Source: Dugong dugon (taxonomy: Eukaryota; Chordata; Mammalia; Sirenia; Dugongidae). From it: a stretch of DNA of 64,000 nucleotides. A program made the translations under genes and the position numbers. Location: the NCBI GenBank assembly GCA_030035585.1, contig CM057468.1:52882145-52946144 (forward strand). Reading direction: 5' to 3'. The notes under the pieces were generated by a model. The model was not told where the DNA came from. It did not search any database and saw only the letters and a list, made by a program, of their open reading frames with translations. How positions within the stretch are numbered: the first letter of the stretch is position 1; each line of letters begins with the position of its first letter. This document shows positions 57,501-64,000 of the stretch, in pieces.

Positions 57501-57707
57501 CAGGATTTCTCAACCTCGACAGTATTGACATTTTGGGATAGACGATTCTTTGTTGTTGGGGGCTGTCCTGTGCACTGTAGGATTTTTAGCAACATCCCTT
57601 TACCCACTAGGTACCAGTAGCAACGCCGAGTTGTGACAGTCAAGCACATCTCCAGACATTGCCAGATTTCCCCAGGGGACAAAATCACCCCCACTGAGAA
57701 CAACTGC
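57501..57707 (-). mobile_element. MER20: MER20 hAT DNA transposon
   Basis: TTTCTCAACCTCGACAGTAT, GGGGGCTGTCCTGTGCACTG, CATCTCCAGACATTGCCAGA and ACTGAGAACAACTG follow the MER20 order in reverse. Non-coding remnant. Confidence 0.82.
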
Positions 57708-57751
57708 CCTAAAACTTGCCACTGTGCTGTGTTTGTGTACCACTAAAGTAA

Positions 57752-57960
57752 AACCCCTGAGTGGTGCAGACAGTTAACACTTCTCGGCTGCTAACCAAAA
57801 AGGTTGGAGGTTTGAATCCACCCAGAGGAGGGACCATGAAAGAAAGACCTGGTGAACTACTTCCAAAAACTCAGCTATTGAAAACCTTATGGAGCACAGT
57901 TCTACTCTGCTTGGAGTCTCTGTGAGTTGGAATTGACTTGATAGCAACTGGTTTGGTTTT
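57752..57960 (+). mobile_element. AfroSINE: AfroSINE, diverged, with target-site duplication
   Basis: TAAAGTAA at 57744-57751 and 57961-57968 bounds it. CTAACCAAAAAGGTTGGAGG and AAGACCTGGTGAACTACTTC are recognisable. It lies 341 bases before the third RAPGEF5 exon. Confidence 0.9.
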
Positions 57961-58301
57961 TAAAGTAATTAAATTATGTTACAGTTCACTTTGGGTCACT
58001 AAAAAAATTTCTCACCACCCTCTTTGAATTACTGTTGATTTCATCTGTACCTGTCTCCGAAGCAGAAAAATTATAAAAATACATGTGAATATGGTGGGCA
58101 GAGCTTTGAGTAATAAAAATAGATTGGCCAGTAAGTCCTTTGCAGTTTCAAGAAGCTGTGAAAATGAGTGGGCTTAGAATGCATAATTTTAGTCCTACTC
58201 CTGGCTTCTCCCTATTAGGCCTTTCAATTTATTATTTAGTTTATGACTCTCTAAATAAAATACTTTTTAAGACCGATCCACACCTTTTTTATTTCCAACA
58301 G

Positions 58302-58470
58302 TGGACCAGCATCTCTACTTTCAAGATACCTATGTTTTCTACCAGTTTTCATCCGATGAGTGTAGCTACCTGTACTGTGAATTTGAAAGGGAAGAAGAAT
58401 GGCAAAATGGTGTCAAACTTTTACTGCAACTTGTGCCTCTCATCCCTGCTAGATCTGGTATCTGTGAACT
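58302..58470 (+). CDS. RAPGEF5: RAPGEF5 coding exon, end of the DEP domain and following linker
   Basis: This 169-bp exon has the acceptor ATTTCCAACAG and a consensus donor GTAAGT. Its first two bases complete a Val codon, after which it reads DQHLYFQDTYVFYQFSSDEC, then SYLYCEFEREEEWQNGVK and LLLQLVPLIPARSGICE, ending two bases into a Leu-type codon. The VDQHLYFQDTYVFYQF part is the last strand region of the DEP domain; the acidic EFEREEEW stretch starts the linker towards the REM domain. The three exons together give 398 bp of open frame with no stop, a pattern not expected by chance. The next exon is not in the remaining 5.5 kb, so the catalytic half of the protein lies outside the window. 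Confidence 0.93.
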
Positions 58471-58505
58471 GTAAGTAGATCCCATTTTGTCTGTTTGATT
58501 GTTAA

Positions 58506-58702
58506 ATTACTTTCACTTAGAGAACACTTACTATGTGCTAGGGACTATGCTCTGCCCTGTATGATCACTATCATTTAAGAGGTAGTTAAACTATTCCCGT
58601 TTTTTAGATGCAAGTTCAGAAAGATAAATTGCTAAAAATGAAATACACCTAATAAATGACTAAACTGGGATTCAAATCCCAGAAGCCCATGCCTCACCAG
58701 CT
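58506..58702 (+). repeat. MIR: MIR SINE
   Basis: GAACACTTACTATGTGCTAG, AGGTAGTTAAACTATTCCCG and TGGGATTCAAATCCCAGAAG are MIR blocks. It begins 36 bases after the exon donor. Confidence 0.82.
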
Positions 58703-59104
58703 GCATAATGCGACTTCTGATTTATCGTTGCTAAATGAGTAGATGATCTAAAATAGGAATAAACATATGATTTGGCTCAAGTTGGGATAAAATAATAACT
58801 CATATCTTATCCAATATCCAAGTCGTGACTTTCTTTCCCTAAGAAAGAGCTCAACAAACATTTTTAAAAATAATCTAGAAGCAACATTTGCAAATTAAAA
58901 CACATGAATCATTATCACATGAAGATACTGAATCACCATATTATTAAAATGAATTAAAAATAATTAATCAGAGAGGCTTTGGGAACAGGATTTGAGTCAT
59001 TATATGGCGATTTTGACATGCCTTTGTTTATCTGTGGCAATAATGACAAACTTATTTCAGTATTGTGAATTGCAGATTAAAATCTGAATTAATCATTTTT
59101 ACAT

Positions 59105-59235
59105 ATGTAGAACACTTTAGTTTTCAGAGTAGTTTCAAGTACCGTTGAATCTTTCAGTTCTGTAAGATTAGGAGGGCAGGTGGTATTGTTCTCATCTTAT
59201 AAGTAAGAAACTAGATTCAGAAAGAAAACCTTATA
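59105..59235 (+). repeat. MIR: MIR3-like remnant
   Basis: ACTTTAGTTTTCAGAGTAGT and GTGGTATTGTTCTCATCTTA, then AAGTAAGAAACTAGATTCAG. Confidence 0.6.
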
Positions 59236-59377
59236 ACCATCACAAAGATAAGTTAGTCTTATTAGTTAAAAAGTGGCAGTTAATACTGAACCATTAATAC
59301 AAGCTGTTTTTGGAAACAAAATAAGTATCAGAATATTAATAAGACATTGTACATTTAGAAAAGTTGATTGTCAGAAA

Positions 59378-59592
59378 TGTCTGTCAAGCACTGGGCTAAA
59401 TGCTTTATATGCAGTATTTCATCTTCACATGAATTCTGTAAGACAAGTACTATTATTGTCCCTACTTTATAAGCAAGGAAACCGAGGCACAGAGATCAGC
59501 TAACCTCTTCAAGGTCACACAAATTGTGGGCAGAGTCTTAGGGTTTGAATCCATGTCTGTCTGGCTCTAATGCCCATGCTTTTAACATCTGC
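59378..59592 (+). repeat. MIR: MIR SINE
   Basis: AAGCACTGGGCTAAATGCTT, AAGGAAACCGAGGCACAGAG and AAGGTCACACAAATTGTGGG are typical MIR blocks. Confidence 0.85.
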
Positions 59593-59839
59593 AAAAGTTA
59601 TGGAATCATTCTAGCTTCCCCTTCTGAGAAGTTATAAAAGTAAACTATAAAAGTGTTAGACCAAGTTCTGAAATGGTTATGGATTCCCCACCACCACCGC
59701 TACCATTTATGGAGGGCCTTGCAATGGCAAAACAAAATTCAAATATAATTCATCACTCAATTAGTGTGAGTATGGAAAATATTCTTTAGGGTAATTTGCT
59801 CTTAATGTAGGTCAAAAGTGTCCCAAGAAAAGTTGAGGA

Positions 59840-62342
59840 AAAATACTTAGGAATGAGTCTAACCAGAGACATAAAAGACCTATACAATGAAAACTACAAG
59901 ACACTACTGCAAGAAACCAAAAGAGACCTGCATAAGTGGAAAAACATAGCTTGCTCACAGATAGGAAGATTCAACATCGTGAGAATGTCTGTTCTACCCA
60001 AAGCTATCTACAGATACAGTGCAATCCTGATCCAAATTCCACCGACATTTTTTAATGAGACGGAGAAACAAATCACCAACTTCATATGGACAGGGAAGAG
60101 GCCCCGGATAAGTAAAAAGCATTACTCAAGAAGAAGAACAAAGTTTGAGGCCTCACACTACCTGATTTTAGTGCCTATTATACCACCACAGTAGTCAAAG
60201 CAATCTAGTACTGGTACAACAATAGATACATAGACCACTGGAACAAAATCGAGAATCCAGACATAAATTCATCCACCTATGAGCAGCTGGTATTTGACAA
60301 AGGCCCAAAGCCCATTAATTGGGGAAAAGACAGTCTCTTTAACAAATGGTGCTGGCATAACTGGATATCCATCTGCAAAATACTAAAACAAGACCCATAC
60401 CTCACACCATGCACAAAAAACTAACTCAAAATGGATCACAGACTTAAATGTAAAATCGAAAATTATAAAGATCATGGAAGAAAAAATAGGGACAATGCTA
60501 GGAGCCCTAATACATGGCATATACAGGATATGAACCATAAGTAACAAAGCACAAGCACCAGAAGAGAGACTAGATAACTGGGAGCTCCTAAAAATCAAAC
60601 ACTTACGCTCATCAAAAGACTTCACCAAAAGAGTTAAAAGACAACATACAGACTGGGAAAAAAATTTCGGCTACAACAAATCCAATCAGCATCTAATCTC
60701 TAAAATCTACAAGATACTGCAAAACCTCAACAACAGAAAGACAACGCAATTAAAAAATGGGCAAAGGATATGAACAGGCACTTCGTCAAAGAAGACATTC
60801 AGGCAGCTTACAGACACATGAAGAAATGCTCACGATCATTAGCCATTAGAGAAATGCAGATCAAAACTACAATGAGATATCAGCTCACCCCAACAAGGCT
60901 AGCATTAATCCAAAAAACACAAAATAATAAATGCTGGAGAGGTCGTGGAGAGACTGGAACACTTATACACTGTTGGTGGGAATGTAAAACAGTACAACCA
61001 CTTTGGAATTCAATTTGGTGCTTCCTTCAAAAGCTAGAAATAGAAGTACCATACGATCCACTATCCCGCTCCTTAGAATATATCCTAGAGAAATAAGAGC
61101 TGTCACACGAATAGATACATGCCCACCCATGTTCTTTGCAGCACTGTCACAAAAGCAAAAAGATGGAAACAACCTAGGTGCCCATCGCCAGACGAATGGA
61201 TAAACAAATTATGGTATATCCACACAATGGAATACTACACAACAACGATGAAGCCGTGAAACATAACATGGAGGAATCTGGAAGGCATTATGCTGAGTGA
61301 ATTTAGTCAGTCACAGAAGAACAAATATTGTATAAGACCACTATTATAAAAACTCAAGAAATGGTTTAAACACAAAAGAAAACATTCTTTGATGGTTATG
61401 AGGGTGGGGAGGGAGGGTGAGGGTAATTCACTAACTAGATAGTAGGCAAGAATTATCTTAGGTGAAGGAAAGGACATCACACACTACAGGGGAAGTCAGC
61501 ACAACAGGACTAAACTAAAGCTAGGAAGTTTCCTGAATGCAATCAAATACTTCGAGGGACAGAGTAGCAGGGATGGGGGTCTAGGGACCATGCTTTCAGG
61601 GGACATCTAGGTCAATTGGCATAACAAAATTTATTAAGAAAGTGTTCTGCATCCTACTTCGGTGAGTGGCGTCTGGGGTCTTACAAGCTTGCAAGTGGCC
61701 ATCTAAGATGCATCAATTGGTTCCAACCACGTGGCATAAAGGAGAATGAAGAACACCAAACACACAAGGAAAGTATTAGCCCAGGAGACAGAAAGGGCCA
61801 CATAAACCAGAGACTTCATCAGCCTGAGACCAGAGAACTAGATGGTGCCCAGCTACCACCAATGACCACCCTGACAGGGAACACAACAGAGGATCCCTGA
61901 TGGAGCAGGAGAAAGGTGGGATGTAGAACTCAAATTCTAGTAAAAAGACCAGACTTAATGGTCTGAGACTGGAGGTACCTTGGAAAGCATGGCCCCTGGA
62001 CTCTCTGTCAGCCCAGAACTAAAACAATCTCTGAGGCCAACTCCTCAGACAAAGATTGGACGGGACTGTGGGACGTAAAATGATACTTGTGAAGAGTGTG
62101 CCTCTTAGCTCACATGGATACATGAGACTAAACGGGCAGCTTCTGTCCGGAGGTGAGATGGGAAGGCAGAGAGGGTTAGGAGCTGGTTGAATGGACATGG
62201 GAAGTTAGGGGTGGAAGGGAGGAGTTTGCTGTCACGGTATAGGGAGAGCATTTAGGGTCACATAACAATGTATGTATAGATTTTTGTATAAGAGACTAAC
62301 TTAAAATGTAAACTTTAACTTACAATATAACAATAAACAAAC
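59840..62342 (+). mobile_element. L1: L1, 5'-truncated, 2.5 kb, with perfect target-site duplication
   Basis: Perfect 15-bp duplication AAGAAAAGTTGAGGA at 59825-59839 and 62343-62357. Holds the second half of ORF2 and a complete 3'UTR ending in ACAATATAACAATAAACAAA. Longest L1 copy of the window and probably among the youngest, given the perfect duplication. Confidence 0.96.
59853..61313 (+). pseudogene. L1 ORF2 remnant (after the RT core to the C-terminus)
   Basis: Begins [20 protein letters not shown] and continues [40 protein letters not shown]; later pieces in other frames read [20 protein letters not shown] and [20 protein letters not shown]. These are the thumb and C-terminal parts of L1 ORF2 proteins. 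Stops and frame shifts occur around 60194, 60210-60770 and 61096, so no protein is made; the YADD catalytic motif lies upstream of the truncation point. Confidence 0.9.
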
Positions 62343-62357
62343 AAGAAAAGTTGAGGA

Positions 62358-64000
62358 GCATTTCAGTAGATGTTAATAAGCTGTCTAAGAAGGAGTGGCA
62401 TGCTTTTAAACTAGAAGTGGCTGCCACCTGCTCTGACTCTGTGGGGCTGGCATTCTCTAGCAGCCCTTTTCATCCACTTTCCTGTCCTGCACACAAATCA
62501 GTGTGCACAGTCCTATTGGCACACCCAGATTATCAGGGCATGCTCAGATAATAAGGGCAGCTGAAACTAACTTGCAAGTAGTATTCGTAATTGCCTCCAC
62601 CCCCTCCTCCCCCTGTAGGAAAGATTATTAGAATGCCAGTGGATGAAGTGACCTTGTTATAAGGATAACCCCCAGTCATCTCTAATTTCTAAAAATGAAA
62701 CTATTTTTAAAATTTGGGTCCTAACATTAATTGCAGATCACTTGCAGTCTTTTGCCACACTGATCATTACAAACACAAGTGTTATGGCTCTGTAGCTGAG
62801 CATCACTGTAGTATGCCATGTTTATCAGCAATTTTTTTTTTCTGCTTCTGTGTACATGTGCATATAGGAGTGATAACTGACTCCTACTGGGAGCTGTGGA
62901 CCTGTCTGTACCATGTTATAATCACTACCCAAATATAAAAAGATAATATTACTGAACCACTGCAAGCCTCTACTGGAGAGAGAGGTTGTATTTTTTTTCC
63001 TATACTAGAGCTATAAGCAACCTTCTAAGCTGTGGTAGGATGATTTTTACCAAATTTTGGAAAACCAAACTTTAGGTTATCCAGTCTAGGAATAAACTGT
63101 GATTGGAGAAAAAGATGACCGGGGATGTTGGCCTCTTTCCATTGTGTTACCACAGCCCTTTACGTGGTCTGGCGCATAGGATCCCATCATACCTCCTGCT
63201 CTAGTCTGACGAAGTTCATTCTTTCTAGCCGTCACCCCATTTGTACCATCATATCAGTCTGATGCTCTTGCTTTTTCCTCTGCTTTCTCCTTTGTCTCTT
63301 CAAATTCTACCCACCCCTCAAGGGGGAGCCCAAGTCCTTCCTTGACCACAAAACTACGATGTCTCCAGTCCCCACGCTGAGCTCACTGTTGTAACTTACT
63401 GCTCTTGCTTTTGTATCAAAAATTTTCCGTGCTTTTATATCATTCTTAATCCTGTATTGTTTCATTTTTATCCATTCTACTGAAATGCCCTCTGAAGTCT
63501 TCTTGATTCATTAACTTACGTTTGTCCATTCATGTGCTGAAAGCCCTGTAGTCCTTTAAGCAGCCTTTTAGATACTTGAAGGCATTTTGTCTGCCTGTGT
63601 GCTTCTACATGAGGTCTCTCTCATTTGATATCTAATCTCTAAGTCTCTTTAAAATGATACAAGGAAGCCTCTTAATACCTCCATGTAAATATAGTTCTGT
63701 GCAAAATACAAAAAGAAAAGGGGATTTTCTCATTTTAAAAAGAATAGGTAAAGCAGGAGGGGAAAATGAAGCTGTTGCAGATTTCTAGGCTAGTTAGAAG
63801 CAAAAGAATTTTTATTCTATACAAAATAACTTTTATACCCAAACTGAGTAGACAATTTGAAAACAAGTGAGTCTTTTGTCAAGGGTGCTATCTTTGGGGA
63901 AAAAAAATAACAGTTGTGGTATCCTATTCAGATTAAAAGCCAAACCTAGTCACCCAGAATGTACCTTTTTCTAACTCCTCTTTCACAGTTGAGGAATGAT
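62358..64000. other. Intron; possible L2 remnant near 63120-63420
   Basis: CCTCAAGGGGGAGCCCAAGT and CCTTCCTTGACCACAAAACT near 63317-63355 are L2-like. No splice-flanked frame that would continue RAPGEF5 after its Leu codon was found. Confidence 0.4.

Noticed and set aside
63960..64000. TTTCACAG near 63980 as acceptor of the next RAPGEF5 exon
   Set aside because: The bases after it do not continue the Leu codon into anything I recognise of RAPGEF5; too short to judge.

Overview
This is a vertebrate, specifically mammalian, nuclear DNA window: coding exons are short, have GT-AG borders and sit in a sea of SINE, LINE and DNA-transposon copies. The dominant short repeat (about 28 copies; tRNA-like 5' half, fixed 3' tail shared with an RTE-type LINE) matches what I know as the AfroSINE family of afrotherian mammals. 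With the RTE1/BovB-like LINE and the L1 3'UTR families seen here, this points to Afrotheria, most likely an elephant or another paenungulate. The species call is inference. I see no bacterial genes, operons, CRISPR arrays or tRNA/rRNA genes.

The only host gene I can support is RAPGEF5 (MR-GEF, a Rap guanine-nucleotide exchange factor) on the + strand. Three consecutive coding exons are present: 47848-47954, 56283-56404 and 58302-58470. They join in frame (phases 0, 2, 1; leaving phase 2) and encode the region just before, and nearly all of, the DEP domain. The REM, RA and CDC25-type catalytic domains would lie beyond position 64000. The first 47.8 kb is therefore probably one or more introns of the same gene.

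Layout: 1-5.1 kb holds young L1 3'UTR copies, one of them inside an old L1M remnant. 5.1-15.8 kb is intron with MIR, MER5-type and scattered AfroSINE copies, a minus-strand L1 3'UTR, and an unexplained set of 40-bp repeats near 6.75-7.04 kb. 15.8-23.3 kb is a repeat cluster: one L1 split by two other insertions, and an LTR-like element present in two inverted copies. 23.3-30.1 kb has scattered AfroSINEs. 30.1-32.3 kb is a decayed RTE LINE carrying an AfroSINE. 32.3-38.2 kb is intron with an inverted AfroSINE pair and a 98-bp (TA)n tract at its end. 38.6-40.4 kb is a rearranged RTE copy inside an L1M. 40.4-47.8 kb is AfroSINE/hAT-rich intron. 48.1-52 kb contains an L1 inside an AfroSINE and an L1 inside another L1. 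52-59.8 kb is relatively repeat-poor and carries two of the exons. 59.8-62.3 kb is a 2.5-kb L1 with a perfect 15-bp target-site duplication. The rest is intron.

Nothing here looks like a new biological system. The points worth a second look are insertion histories readable from target-site duplications, a template-switch-like RTE copy, a composite L1 tail, the 40-bp repeat array, and the LTR-like family. Repeat family names were assigned from memory of consensus sequences, without a database search; borders are approximate unless a duplication is quoted.
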